A DNA stretch of 64,000 nt from Portunus trituberculatus (GCF_017591435.1 NC_059304.1:17230986-17294985), one strand, 5' to 3'; shown: positions 37,480-52,149, numbered from the stretch's first letter. Translations and numbers: made by a program. The notes: generated by a model not told the origin, from the sequence alone.

Positions 37480-40400
37480 TTATGCCCCAGTATGAAGATG
37501 TAGGAGAGTCAGCGCCTCACTCAGGTAGGCAGTGGAGCAGGATGATGCAGAAAGAGTAGCAACAAAGGCAGCAGTCAGAAGATCAACTGATTGATCTTGC
37601 AGGAGGAGAATGACTTCAGGCAGATGTTCAAGAGCAGCCTCCACTACTGCACTGTCCTCATGCTTGAGGGAAGCCATGACTGCTTGGCCCACCAACCCTC
37701 CTAGGGCAGGCCTCTGATGCAGCAGGCGGGCCACCAGATCCCAACACACAAGACGCACCTCTCGGTTGTTGCTCACCATGCCCTCACAGAAAGTGTGAGT
37801 AAATGAAGGCAGGGCTGCATTCACCCACCGATCTGGCAAATCGATTACTTTCTTCAGAATGTCTAATCGTGCCTCAGGCAATCCTGTGGTCTCCAACCGA
37901 GCCTGCAACTCCCCCACTTGAGCCATAACCCATGGAGGAGCCAGAGGTCCCTGTGGTACTCCTGAGGATAAAACAGGATCAGACCCACATTGTTGGGTCT
38001 GCGAGGACTCCTTAGGACGGTCCATGCCCCGAGCTGCAGCAATGGCAGCGAGGGAACGTACAGCAGGTATGTCTGTGTGATGAGCTTGAAGAGTCGCCAA
38101 CAAGCTAGAATGGGTACAAAGATAAGTACCTGCTGGTCCACCTTGATAGCCAACCCATTCCATCATCAGATGAGAGAAGCGCACCAGCAAGTGATCTAAT
38201 TCGTGGGTGCGACTGTGTGTTTTGAAAAGTGCCATGAAACTATCAAGAGTTGCTGTGAGGGCTGAGAGGTGCTGAGGTGCAAACAGATGAGGCTGTAACA
38301 ACTCTAACACCCCTAGCACCATAGAAAAAAGCTCAAGGTGATTGCTGTTTCGCAGAACATTGAGATTTAAGTGGTGGGTCCCCTTCAGAGAGGCAGCCAA
38401 CAACGGCAGATGGCGTAACACCAGCAGGGGATGGGAGGCTGCTTGTTTTCTCACTGCTGCCTCCAAGTCACACATGCGACGTCGAAAGTCCTGATCTGGT
38501 CGAGGAGCAGCCAACATTGTCAGTAGTTTATGGATGACAACATCAGCTCGACTCTCCTGTGCCTGCCCTCCAGAAGCTCCAGCAGCAACTACCCTGCTTA
38601 TAGTTCCTGCTGGCAGATGTGATATTATCCGTGGCATCCTCAAGTAAAGGTGATACAACAGGTGTCCAGCTGTTCCTTGTGAAGCTTGCTCAAGATGTTC
38701 TGCTAAAGCTTGTAACAGTGCTGGATTGTCAGTAAGAATATGAAGGAGCAGAGGCAGGTGAATGTCAAGTGACTCTGGGCCTCTGTTGGCTGCAAAAGCT
38801 ACTTCACATTCACTCACCATGTATCTGGAGAGATGCACCACCTCTGAAGAGCTGAAGGAAAGCTGACTCTCTTGGGGTACATGTCTGGGTGTGCGGCGCT
38901 CACGGCCCTGCCACAGCTTGGGCACGTGTAGCACAGCCCACACAAAATTCAGTACTGATGCTGGATCCAAATTGGGATTGAAGTCATGCAAGAGAGTACG
39001 AACACAATGTTCAAGTGTATCCCATCTTGCTTGATGTATAAAAGCAGCCAGAAGGCAAGCTTGACTGTACCCACCTTCCTTCCTCTCTTCAGTGCCTCGC
39101 TTTCTAAAAAGGAGTGCTTGTTGTAGGCAGTCTGAACCATTTAATTCAGGATCCAACACTTGCAGCCAATCCAGTAAAAGGGCTGTAGGGGTGCCTGTAC
39201 TCACTGTAGTACCCATTTCCTGCTTCATAGACACTCCTGATAACAGCAGTTGAGACAGTGCCCCAGTAACAGAGGTGATGTCACGGCTCCACATGGCACG
39301 CTCCACAGTGCGACGGATCTCCTTCTCCAAGTCACAAGGCTTAGTGGCAGTAAGATGTTTCAAGACTGTCTCTGTCGATGATGTATCAATTTCAGTCTCA
39401 GCTTCTTTCTTGATTTCCTTGCAAGGGACCTCTTCCACATTGAATGACCTGAGAACTTTAGTGAGTGGAGACACCCTATCTGAGGTCTTATGTAGGATGA
39501 TTGACACAAGCTGGCAAGCTAAGCCATACAAATTTTCACATCCTCTCTTGTTATGTAGGTTCTTGAGCAGGCGGAAGAGTGCTGCAGAGTGGATGTAGTG
39601 GTCATGGAGTCCTGCTAAAAAGCTGGGAGCATGGACCTGCAGAAAGTAAAATAAAAAGTCATATGTATAGACATACTGAATTGTGGGTCTTCAATGGCAG
39701 AGCACTGATGAGATTATTGTAAGTTTAACTCTCTGGTTCTCCTATCTATCATATCCTCCACTTCAAAATCTCTTCCTCCCACTGCATCCAATGGCAATTA
39801 CTTGTATTGCCTTCAGTGCTCACCTTAACATTTATTTATTTTTTTTTCACTTCTACTCTTCATCCCTCAAATTAAAGAGATAACACAGGTGTATTTTAGT
39901 TAAAAATGTTACCACAGCATTGATATTTTCTGTGTGGATATCAATGCATACATAGTTACGTACCACGCTGTGCACTATAGCACTCAGGCTGCTCAGGAAT
40001 TCCTTGATGTATGGAGCTTCAGGATCACATCGGCTGATCTCCTTGCTGAAATGTCTTTGCAGGACTCTCATGGTATCTTGTACCTGCATGGAAGATACTT
40101 TGTAAATATGGAGGAAGTTTAAGAAACCAACTTGTTAAAATACTTCATAACTGTACTGACATTATTAAACACTTATGAATCAGTATGCCAGATCAAGTGT
40201 TGTTATTTGCCTGCTTTTTGTGGTCCCGGTGAAGCCCTTCATTGGTGAAACACTGGAGCACAAATGACTGTACCTCACTTTTGCTCAACTCTGTCTGTTG
40301 TGACTGTGATACCTGTAAGACATTTTCACAAAATCAAATACTCTGAAAGGTATTCAAAGAATGTTTCCTAAGAAGGTGGCCAAGAGTCTCCACCTTTCCC

Positions 40401-43400
40401 TATTGACAGATTTCCTTCTTGCCTATTCACATATATTCTTTTACTCTATGACTGAAAATAAGCTAAACTTTGCAAACAATCCATGTTCCATTCCAAAGAG
40501 ACAGCCAGCATCACCTTGAGAGGAGTGACGAGTGGTGAGATGTGAGGCAGCTGCTCCCCTCCAGTGGCATCCAGGTCGTCCCGCTCGCCAAGTGTGGCAG
40601 CAAAGGCATGGCCACCCTGAGCTCCCCGCTGATGCTGGACCTAAAAAAAAAAAAAAAAAACACTCCTATACTTCTTTTCTATTACATTCCACACAAAATT
40701 TATGATGAACTTGTTTAAGTCAAAGCTTACTGACCCATATACTGTAACACTACTCTCTCATCACAATTACTTCCATTGCCCATATATATTATTATTTGGA
40801 TTTTCAAGAATATTTCTTCAGTAAATAATATAAGAATTTGTCAACTGAACTATAAAAAACACCCTTGAAAACTTGTTTAACTTTTAAAAACACTTGGGGT
40901 GTAACACAAGTGTTTCAGAATATGGTTCTACAGGGAAAATTGTATTTCTTAAATTTTATTATGATGAGAAACATTCTCATTCTACAATTTGAGAAACACA
41001 CAGAATATGAAGGAATCAACACCTCACCTCCACCAGCTGAGCCATGTAAGTCTTGTGGCTCTTGTCCAGAACTGCTGCTGCTACTGCTTCATCATTTGTG
41101 TTGACAGCCATGTCCAAGGCACACAGCAGCTTGGTCATGCTGCCTACTGGGATGCCAAATGACTGGATGAACAAAACTAGCTGAGACGGCTCCAGGTCCT
41201 GAAAGAAAAGACATGTACATACACAAAATATGAAAATGGATCTATCATAACATATTATAGTACTTTGAGTAAGGAGCACATCCCAAGATTAGGGACCTAT
41301 AAAACAAAATTTTCAAATAGTTATGCCTAACAATCAATTTTGGTCTTAGATTACAGAATGTTAAATCATGAAAATTATAAGAATAATGATACAAAAATAA
41401 TATATATCACTCATTAAATTATTAGTGTTTTTTTAGTGTTAATTTCTTTTAGAAAAGCAATATGGTTATCATATATGCACCACTTCTAAGAACTAAATAC
41501 ACACACGCACGTACAATGGTTCGTTTTAATAACAAAGTCCCTATAATCAGATAAAAATTTAGATATATATTTCATGACTAAATTACATATTAAACAGATT
41601 ACTATCTACATAATGATTAACTACAACATTATGAGCTCAGGCTATGGCACACCTGAAGGATTAAGAAACAGGACACACTACTAACCTTAAGGGCAGCATC
41701 CACCAGCTGGGGCACTGTTGACCTGATCATCTTCAGCTTGAGCCAATCAGGAAGAAGAAGAGCTTCTTCTGAAGTATCTACCAAGAAGGCTTGAGGCATT
41801 TCCTCTTGCTCAGGGAACCATGTTGTGAGAAGTTCATGGAAGAGGTCATGGCTGTTGTCTGGGCCATGAGTCAGTAGAATGACCATAGCATGCACCACAA
41901 GGATGTGCATGACAGCCTGCTCCCCTGTGGCCCATTGCACCCGCACTTGGTCCTGACTCTCAGACCAGCTAAATGACTCCCGTGGGGGCAGCCGCACCCC
42001 ACGCATGTAGTTGATGAAGATGATGAGCAGAGCTTTGAGTGTGCTGTGGCAGTGTGGGAATGGCTGGCTGGGACGGTCTGGGGCAGGGAGGATGGCAGAT
42101 ATCATGGTGCAGCGCTCCACAATTAGCTGAGCCATGTCCTGCACCAGCTCTGCCTGATCTTGTAGTGGGTCATTTTTGGTGTGCACAGCCAAGAAGCGTA
42201 TGTAGGCACTGACAGCATGGGGATCAGTCTCTATTTGACAAGCAGCACGCAGGGCCTGACTGGCCACACCCTGCACCAGGTCAAATCCTGGGAGGTTAGG
42301 AAGGTGTTGTAGGAGCCAAGCATGTGGGGTGTGGGCATCCCCTTCCCCAGTATCCATGGGGTCCCCTAGGGGAGCCACCACCAGCTGAAGGCCCCGCACT
42401 GCTTGCGTGCGTGCTGCTGCCTGCTGTGAACTCAACCGCCGTAAGAAATATTCCAGAATTTCCACACTAACTCCATCTTCTTGACGTGGAGCACGTAACA
42501 AGGAGCGGAGATGCTGAAGTAACTGGTGATGACGAGCAGCTCCTTCTCCTGCCCCAACTCCACCTCCCGCTTCACTTAGTAGAAATTCACACAAGCACTG
42601 GACAGGCAGCACAGAAAAAGCACCTTCACTGCTCTGCACTAACTCAGCCAGCCATGGCATGCTCTGTGATGCTCCCTGACGCTGAATGATGTCAACCAGA
42701 AAGTCTGGGTTTCTGCTGCGACAAAGGAGGTGACCAACTTTATGGGATGTGTTGAGGGCTTTGAGCTGATCCAGGACAATAGGAGGAGGCTTTCTGGCAG
42801 GGCCATTTGGGTCAAGAGTTATCAATTGACTTAGCAATAAACTGTTTTGTTCAGTTATAGTCTTTTGAGCAAGATGAGACTCAAAATCTAGAATCTGTTG
42901 CCGTTCCAAGGCCCATAGGTGGAGCTCCTGTGCTGTCATCTCATCACCTTTCTCCCCAGATGCCAGTGTAGGGGGAGGGAACACAAATGAGTTTGTGATG
43001 CACATCTCCATCAATGTGCGAAGAGTTGGATAGGACTCCCAAGCCAGCAGGCCAAACACTGTTGGATTGTGGGCCGTTATAAGCAGCAGCATGATCCAGG
43101 ACTTCCAATAAAGATTAGCAATTGCTGTTTTGGGTGGCCTGTACCCCTGGGGTAAAGGGGAATTTTCTGGAGGTATATATGGACACAAATTAAAGATGAG
43201 TTCCACCACTTTTGTGTCATCTACATGCAACACTTCAATATCATCACTATGCAGGGCAGCAGCTCTCTTGATGATTTTATCTACCAGCTCTATGAGATCT
43301 TGTGGCTTGATCCACTGGTCCTTCATCACCGCCATCATCAGCAATCTTGTCAGGGTTTCTTGCTTGACAGGAATCTCCGATGTGAGACGGAAGTACAGCG

Positions 43401-45946
43401 GGCGATCATTCTCAGTGGGCCAGTTGTCCTTGACATAATAAACCTCAGCCTGCTCAAACATGAGCAGTTTGTGGAGGCAGCGAGTGAATTCCTCCTTACT
43501 GGGGCTGTAGCACTTGGGCACCACTTTGTACAGCCAGTGTAGGGCATCACGCTGAATGCAGGCCACCAGCTCTTGATACCTTCGCACGGACTCCAACTCT
43601 CTTGGCTCCCCTCGATACAACTGCCCTCCACTCTCCCGCACCTGAGGTGAGATGGCCACAAACATGGTCAGCACAATGAGATCTGTTATGCTGTGAAACA
43701 TACGCTCCTTAAATTCAAAGGATTCACGGAAAGTAGCATCTTTGCGGTCCTTCATCAAGCCTTGACAAAATTTCTGGAATTGCATGTCATGTCTGAGGGC
43801 ACGAACAATCTCTCGCAAAAGAGCTCGTAAAGCACGTAAGTAATCTTCTCGATTGCACAACAATTCCTGAAATTCCTCAGCCAAAATTATGGCTGCATGT
43901 TCTGGTGCAAACTGGAAAATGACAGAAAGTATGGACATATTGCTGGGATTTCTGGCCTGGGAGAGTTCATTGTAGAGTGTGTGCTTCATCACAGAAGGAA
44001 TGTTGTCAGCATGGGCAGCCAGCAGTTCCTTAAGACACGACATATACTGATTAATGAGAGGTTTGTGCTTCAGACGGATCCGGATAATGTGGCTAATGCA
44101 TTCCACATCTAACTGAGAGTGAGTGCTGCAGTTCAGGCACAGGGACATGAGAAGCTCTGTGGCAGGACGCTGCAGCTTAGCACTTTGCAGCCACTGCTCC
44201 AACCGAGGAGCCACTTGCCGCCTCACCTCCACGATGCCACACACTGATGATAAGAAACGAATGAAATTTCTTGTCACTGTATCAGGACTCTGGTGACGCA
44301 CTCCCAACTGATGCTGCACGGCTTCCATAACCATTTCCTCCACCTCTGAGGCTAGGGCAGCATAGCGATTGACCACACTCACATCCAGACTCTCTTTGCA
44401 CTCTAGGGAAAGCTCAGAGTCTCCATCTCCTGAATCACCACCACCACCAGAGCCCCCAGACACAGGTGGAGAGGGACAATCCTGTCTGCTGCCCATCCCA
44501 ACATCAGGATACAATAAACTCTTAGGGGGCAACTTTGTCTTGAAGGCTGTGGCAATGTTATCTACAAATCCCCTGCAGTCCTCATGATCTACCCACAGCC
44601 TCTCACCCAAGGAATCTTCAATATATACACGCACAAAGATATCTGGCCATGCTCTCTCATCCTGGAAAGCAGCCAGAAGAATGTTTGCGGCAAGAACTGA
44701 TACAGCAGCATTACCTTTAGACTTGTAAGTCATAGAGTGGTCCCGTTTCAACAGGGAACAAAAAGCTTCCACCACCATGTCTGATTTGCTGAAAAGGTGT
44801 GGCTTCACTTTCGCAAGGTACATGAGGGAAAAGCACAGCAGGTTGTCAGGCTTTGTGCGGTGAGAACGGAGAGTCTTCACAGCCCCACACAAGTACATTT
44901 CTGCTCCTTCATAATCCTCTACAGCTTCTATAAATGGGATCAAATCATTGGGATCCACCTGTTAAAGGAAAATTTTTCTATATAAGGAAAATGTAATAAC
45001 TATTCACAAGGACTATAAAGGCCAAAGAACTACAAAGTTACAATAGTTGTTGTAAAATTATATGAAAAGAATGCATGCACACACTGAAGTACACTATCAA
45101 GCCCAATGCTAGTACTCAATCTCTTGCATCAGTCAACCCAAGATGTACCCTCACTTTATCAAGGCATACTGTGCACAATTCTTAAAAGTTATTTTGAAAC
45201 TATCAGCATTCTTTTCTTTTATAAATAATTATATTCCTTTTACAGCTTTATATCTAACAAAAAAAATATGACAAAATAGTGTAGAATTTTTATCATTGGA
45301 GGAAGAGATTATTCACTTACCTCAGTGGCTACATTTTCCCATTCCTCACTTAGCAGGTTCACCATGTCCCCACTGCCCTGTTTGGCAACTCCAGTCCGTC
45401 CAGCTGCAGACGCAGCCCCAAAACCTGGCTTGTTCTTTTTGGCCAATAATGCTGAGCTGCCACACCCTCCATCTCGTCCTCTCTCACCAGGAGCACCTGT
45501 ACAAACCAAGAAGTCAATGTGAAACATATATTTATTCTCATCATATACAGGAAGAATGGCATGCAAGACAGAGTTAAGTTGGATTAGGTCTGGTTTGCTA
45601 TGGTTTAGTAAGGGAAACAGAAATAGACTAATTTTGGCATCTTATGTAAAGTCTAAGGATATAAATCTATAATTTGGTGTTGAAATAAGAAAAGTTTGAT
45701 AGGTTAAGCTAAGGTAATATAATAAAATATGGCCTATTTTCTTGTTGCTACTTATAAACATGACGGAAATTAACCAAACCTTTATTCTAAACACCAACCT
45801 GCAGTCTTCCCGGTGACGAAGGATGAGCCGTGGCCCGCAGTCTTGTCTATCTGGGCATCACTGCGGCCTGACTTGGTGCCCAGAGTGATCAAGTTCCCCG
45901 GCGGGACGTTCTTCGGTTTGGCGCCGCGAGGGCCTTTCCGCTCCAT
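37480..45946 (-). CDS. INTS1: Integrator complex subunit 1
   Basis: Exons in transcript order: 45946-45799, 45496-45321, 44958-41686, 41198-41028, 40640-40515, 40312-40211, 40083-39964, 39636-37480 (TAA). Phases join without gaps to give 2090 aa; human INTS1 is about 2190. INTS1 is the large HEAT-like scaffold of Integrator, which cleaves snRNA 3' ends and attenuates paused RNA polymerase II in the nucleus. Diagnostic segments are VYIEDSLGERLWVDHEDCRGFVDN (44660-44570 area), LLCRSRNPDFLVDIIQRQ, QSMPWLAELVQSSEG, SWSESQDQV, MHILVVHAMVILLTHGP, AFLVDTSEEALLLPDWLKLKM, QSFGIPVGSMTKLL and WQGRERRTPRH. One exon of 3273 nt covers half the protein. The intron after 40211 appears to use a GC donor. Start: the Met at 45946 fits the short basic N-terminus; an in-frame Met at 45979 is possible. 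Confidence 0.96.
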
Positions 45947-47556
45947 TATCACTGTATTACCTGCTGCTTGCTGCCTCAACGATTTAAGTCATATCTCACT
46001 ACTCCCCTGCCACTCACTTCATCTCGTTATGGTAGCTAATAGGAAAGGAAACGCTCAGTTAAACACGGCACCAACAGAAGCGAGAGTTTGTTGACAATCT
46101 CGTGTCACCTTCCCTCGAGTTGCTGTGAAGCTTTCCCAACGGTACGACGCTCCTCCTCCTGTGTTATCTGTTTGCTTGTGAAGGTGCCACTGTGCTCTCT
46201 CTATCTCTAACTCAATTGGTCGTACTATGGTTCACCTTCACCCTATATTTCGTGCAATGTTGCTGAAATATTTTTGATATAATTGATAATCTTATTTTTC
46301 CATGTATGTATGTAACCTATGTATGTATGTATGTATGTACTGTAGCCCATGTATGAACGTATGTATGTAGGTATGCATGTATGTGTACCTGGATTAATGT
46401 ATGTACTCCTTCTTCAAGCATCCTTCCTATCCTTATTTCTCGACACATCAATTCATGGGATCAAATAGCAGATAAGTATTATAAGCCAGTCTTAAAGTGT
46501 CAAATCACACCCTTTTCTATCTCAGCTTCAGCCCCAAACCCTCCTTGTTGCTATACGTTTCTGGGTTTCTCACATGTACTTATTACCTCCATCAAAATTC
46601 CCTCCCCCCCCCTCTCTCTCTCAAATTAAATATTTTGGTGTGTGTGTGTGTGTGTGTGTTTTATATTATCTTCTGGAGAGAGAGAGAGAGAGAGAGACTT
46701 ATGTAATAATCTAATCTTGCCTTTGGGTTGTCGTACTTATCATCCCAATACGATCAAACTAAAACATTCTTACTGGAGTTTCGCATTATATCATATGATT
46801 TTGGTGAAAAGAAATGTGGTATTACTTGTACACGTCCTGCCCATTGCCCTGATACATAATTAATTCACAACGTAAGATTTTCACTTCAGCTCCCAACGCA
46901 AACAACAACAAAAGGACGGAGTGAGGAGCTACACTTTCCTTTCATTGTTCTTTTAAAGGTGAGATTAGGAGTGTCAAGGGAAGTCTACCCTCTAATAGTG
47001 TGACTCTGCCCTCCAGTCGGTCTGGCCTAGCTCGTATTGCAGGAGTTTTTATGCTCAACAGAAATAGAGGAGTGTCTTGGAAGGGAATCGGGGTTGACGA
47101 AATTCCACTTAAATCAGCGCCGGTATATAGATGATAATTTGTAATATGTCCGTGTTCCTCCTCCTCTCCTATCCCCAAAACTCTTTTCAGCTTATACTTA
47201 CCTCTCATCTTCAACGACCTTGTTGGATCTGTGGGAAATTGTTTATTAGGGGAAACCAAGTAACTGTTATTTGAAGACTGTTCTCTTGTAATCTTAGCAA
47301 GCCAGTGTTTTCAGCTGTTTGGCTCAGAGATTCCCTAATTACCTTTTCTAAGTTCTACAATTTGGTCTTATCCACCCATATAAAGTTATATTATACAGGA
47401 TGAAATAAAACACTTTTTGGCCCATCATAAACTGGGACATTGGAACAATTCTCTTTGAATTTTTATCATGACTGGAGGAGCATACTACTAAAAAAGCTTA
47501 GGAAATCTGCTACAATTTAGTTTTCATTATGAAAGATCATCTATGTTGCAGAATTG
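45947..47556. other. Head-to-head region between INTS1 and DNAJC28
   Basis: About 1.6 kb that should hold both promoters. It contains a TATG-type tandem patch (about 46300-46385), short (GT)n and (GA)n near 46640-46698, and a minus-strand open frame at 46942-47259 (105 codons) with no family resemblance. A minus-strand acceptor/donor-like pair near 47240 and 47203 could mark a 5'-UTR exon of INTS1, but nothing confirms it. Confidence 0.45.
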
Positions 47557-47888
47557 ATGCTGCTCTGCCCAGGAGGTTTTGTGTGGCGGGCGGTGCGACT
47601 ACATGGACAGAGAGTGTGCTGGCCCAGCACTAGGAATGTCCACGCCCGTCGCACTGCCTATCTAGTCGGTACCAGTCAGGGTCATTCATGTACAGCTCTT
47701 ATTACTATTATTGTTTTATTTATTTGTTTTTATATAGTGTACGTATTGCCAGTCATTCACTTTCTCACTTGCCCATCTCATTGAGGCTTTTATCATATCT
47801 GAGAGGAGTTCAGCCTTTGTGCAGTGTTTACTGACAATCTGTGAAAACTATACCTTTAGAAATATCTACTGGAATAGAGACTAGAGCA

Positions 47889-47964
<76 letters not shown>

Positions 47965-48450
47965 GAAGATATCCTGGGTTTTCTATAGCATTAGATTTTA
48001 AGCCACAAAGTTGTATGAACACTTGAATTATCCCTTTCCTCAGGAGTCACTGCAAGTGCTGGGTCTGCCTGAGGGCAGTGACCAGGGTGCCGTGAGGGAT
48101 CGCTTCTTAAAACTAGCCAAGAAGCTGCACCCAGACAGTGGGCATCCTGAAGCCAGTGCTGAACAGTTCCAAGTGGTGAGAGCAATTTGCTATTATAGTA
48201 TCACATCTATATAAAAAATCATAATTTCATTACTTTCAGCAGTAAATCTGAAGTTCTAAAGACTATGATTGTTGTTCTCTTGGTTTGTTGTTCTCTTGAT
48301 CTCACCATGAAACAGCCATCACTTGAGACACAACGTTTATTCATGTCCATCTAGCACAGCCACCTTTGTTTAGTAACAGGATTGTCATTGCAAAATAGCC
48401 ATAAGTGTTAAGGTTTTTATTTCTTATTTCTATGAAATCAGTTTAATTGT

Positions 48451-48511
<61 letters not shown>

Positions 48512-50204
48512 CTATGGAGGGGGAAAAGGCAGGCCTGTGATATATATGAGAGGCAACTTTAGCCAATAAAGTTATCATTATCAATTTATTGGTTATTGTG
48601 ATCATTCTTTTCATTATTGTGCCATGCTATGCCTAGCATTCCTTCCTTGCATACTGAGATCCTTTTCAAGTCAGGCCATCATATTGACCTTATTAGCAAT
48701 TAAGCAACTGCTGGTTACAGTAGATTTGTTCTGACTGTTAGCAGTATCTACATAGTAACAGGGGCACGTTTCATATAAAGAAGTACAAATAATTATTACA
48801 TACACTTTTCTTCTCCAGGTTGAGAAAGCCTACCGTAGCTTGCTGAACAAATTCAGTGAGGAGCGTGCCGAGCGGCAGCGGTGTGAGGGGGAGTATGGCC
48901 TCTATTATAGACCTGAGAGGGCAGAGGAGCATCATGAGGAGAAGGAAGAAGAAGAAGAAGAACAAGATATCAAGGTAAGTCTCCTTAACATTCTCTGAAG
49001 TGCTTGGAAGAAAAACTAAGAACTATAGAATAAAGACCATCATTTAGATTTTGATATATGAGAACTAATCTTGTAGTACCTGAACTACTGTGTCCTGCTC
49101 TTTGCACAAAATTCCTGACACAGTTTTGCACAGATTTGTCTCAGAGAACTATCACTATGAGACAGACCTTAAGATTATATTATAATCTGCTAGGATCACT
49201 TATGAGCTTCCCAGGGCTTATCATTACACTTTGTTATGCAATTCATGATCACCATTTTACATGCAGTCCTTATATTTATCACTGTTATTTAGAGACACAT
49301 CACGATCATCATCATCATCAACAAAATCACTGATAACTTCTCTGAATAGCAAAGATTGAACGGTTACCAAAAATACTCTTGACTCCATGAGAGAACCTTG
49401 GGATACACCTGAGTTTCTCAGGAAAATAAATATTGCCCATAGTACAAGGTAGCTCAATTGTACAAAACTATGTAGGTATTAAAAATCATCATGTGATAGT
49501 AGAAACTTATTGTGTACATTAGAAAAGCATGTAATGTGAGCAATACTTTGAGAGAAAGAGAGGAAATCACAGCAGTTGATAGTATAGTTTACAAGTGTGA
49601 TATAAGAAGGAGAGCAATGCTTTTAAAGAAATTGTTTGGCATCTGAATCAGATTCCTCATCCATACTGACTTTTTTTATTCCCACCTTCCTCTGCCCAGC
49701 ACACAGCACCCCAGCATCGGCAGTACCTCAGCTATGAGGGGATAGGCATGGGTACGCCTTCTCAGCGACAGAAGCAGTATGCCAGCTACCAGGCCATGAG
49801 GGCAGCAAGTAGTGTGAATGAGTACAGGGTGAAGAAGATCTCATATGAGTACCCTGAAACAGCCTTGCAGCAGAAAGAGAGAGCTGCTGCCAGGAAAATC
49901 AGAACCAGGTGGGGATTGTGAAGGTGAGAGAAGGTGATGGAAGCTCATAAGTAATAGGAGGAAAATATTCCATGTTCTAAAGATCCATTAAAAAAAGTTA
50001 TGTGTATCATGTTGCATGTTAAGTTTTTAAAAGTCAAGAAAATTTCAAATATCCAAACAAAGTTATGCTAACCTTTAAGTCTCTTCTTTTGTCATTCATA
50101 AATATAACAGATAATGCATCTCCAAGAAAGAAAGATATATTTGAAGTGCTTATTGTTATAACTTTATACAAAGAAACATGAATTAACAAGTAGTATATAT
50201 AGTA

Positions 50205-50301
<97 letters not shown>

Positions 50302-51484
50302 CACACAGCTTTACCACACACTTCCCTCCCACAACACCATCATGCTCCTATTGATTTTTCTAGGTATGGCATTGACCGCATGGTAGACGACATGATTCAA
50401 GAAGCCATGGCCAAGGGGGAGTTTGACAACCTGTCCAATGCTGGGAAACCCCTCAAGGAGCGGCCCGTCAACCCCTATGTGGATACTGTCACACATCGCA
50501 TCAATGAGGTGTGTGGATTTACTCATGCATTTATGAAGTTGTAATATGCAGGATTTGAATCAATCTCATGTTGTGTGTAGCTGTGCCTCATTGATTAATA
50601 TTTATGCTTAATTCTTGTTGGTCATCATAATAATTTGTTTCCCAGGTCCTAATCAATAATGGTTATGCCCCTGAGTGGGTGTTACTGGAGAAGGAGATCA
50701 GAGAGGCACGGGAGGACCTACGGAATTCTCTGAAAATTGTTAGAGAGCAGCTGGGACCTCTTCCCCTCACTAAAGAGGAAGAGGTACATTGTGTCTTCAC
50801 TTATTATGAGGTCCCTTTACAGACACTTTCTTGAACTTACTTGCACATGCTCTTAAAATTGTGTTATTGTGTTTCTAGTTACATACACTGAAATCAATAT
50901 CAGTCTTGCAATTGTGCATATCAAGAAAGTATGACTGTGTCTGAACCTTGAGAAAGTATATATTGTTCATTGAGAGTTCCATTTCCACATGTAGCTACAT
51001 TATATCTAAGTCATTTTATTAAAGAACTTTCTAATCTCAGCTTATCCATGTTGAGTGTTTGAGTGCAGGATGCTTGATATATGCCTGGTTTTCATATAAT
51101 GGTTATAACCTGAGATTGTACACACTAGTATGAAGATGTGTGCACTGTGTAAAAAGTAAGGCACATAGTTACTACTTTTTATCACCCATGCCATGTTATC
51201 TTCCCCAACAGAAGAAGTGGTCAGTGTCGCAGGAGCTGCTGCAGTCCAAGATAACTGCCATAAACAAGAAAATTGACAATTACAACTTACTTGTACCTCT
51301 CCTTAAGCAGCAGCTGACCCACTTCCAACTGCACCGAGAGGCACACAAAATCCTGACAGAGGGGCGCAGCAGGAACAGAGCAGAGCTGCAGCAGGAAGAA
51401 CAGCAACCTAGTGAAGAAAAAGAGAGGCAAAGAATGTTTTCATCAACATGGAATATATTCAGATTGTTTAGAATGTATAGGTAA
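47557..51484 (+). CDS. DNAJC28: DnaJ homolog subfamily C member 28
   Basis: Confident exons: 48044-48175, 48819-48974, 49700-49908, 50364-50508, 50646-50783, 51212-51484 (TAA). Phases are consistent. A putative first exon starts at 47557 (MLLCPGGFVWRAVRLHG...), basic and without acidic residues, like a mitochondrial presequence; its donor is unresolved. The J domain spans exons 2-3: LQVLGLPEGSDQGAVRDRFLKLAKKLHPDSG with the HPD motif that stimulates Hsp70 ATPase. The DUF1992 region follows, with QYLSYEGIGMGTPSQRQKQY, MVDDMIQEAMAKGEFDNLSNAGKPL and INNGYAPEWVLLEKEI, all DNAJC28 hallmarks. The end is Glu/Arg-rich. The vertebrate protein is poorly characterised, with a proposed role in organelle/Golgi transport or mitochondria. 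An acidic Glu run follows the J domain (about 48938-48966). Confidence 0.93.
47892..47961. repeat. (CT)n in DNAJC28 intron 1
   Basis: About 35 CT units, 80 bp before the acceptor of the first confident DNAJC28 exon. Confidence 0.95.
48452..48508. repeat. (GA)n in a DNAJC28 intron
   Basis: About 28 GA units between the exons at 48044-48175 and 48819-48974. Confidence 0.95.
50204..50298. repeat. (AT)n in a DNAJC28 intron
   Basis: About 47 AT units ending 66 bp before the exon at 50364. Confidence 0.95.
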
Positions 51485-52118
51485 TATTTATTGATAACTA
51501 TATTTTAGTCTATTTAGTAGGTGAGTGAAGCCTTCATATATTTGCTTTTATATAAAGATGTGATGCTGGTGGAAATTAACATTAAAATTATTTAGCTCAT
51601 AGATCCCAGAATTTTGAAGTTATCCTCATTCTGGTACACAATACAGTATAAAATGTTTTATAGTCCACAGTACCCATAGTAAAGGGTTTAAGCAGCTTTG
51701 TGGTGTGTACTTAATGTGACAAGACTTAAGCCAAATAGTAAAGAAATGCCATTGGTGGTAGACAGACAGAGAGACAGAGACAGACATAAGGCAGATACAC
51801 ACACACACTGGAGGGCAGGGGGATGGTTTTGGTCTGGATTTGATGTCATGTTTTTAGGGTGGGGCCTGGGGCCTCTGCATGGGGCTTCACTTTCAAACCT
51901 TTTGAAGTTTTATTGGAGGCATTTTAGGGGTTATTTATCTACTTTTGTGGTTTATTCTCTTGTGTATGCTGAAAGCTATCATGCTTCACCTGATGTGGCA
52001 CATGTCCCTAGGTGATTTAGAATAGTCTCTCATTTCCGACGTGAAAGAAAACTACGTTTATAGGCGTAAACAAAAGGAGAAACTATTTCGAAAACGCCTT
52101 AAGCGCTTGCTTTCTTTG

Positions 52119-52149
<31 letters not shown>

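Noticed and set aside
46942..47259. 105-codon minus-strand gene between INTS1 and DNAJC28
   Set aside because: No recognisable domain; contains splice-like signals more consistent with a UTR exon.
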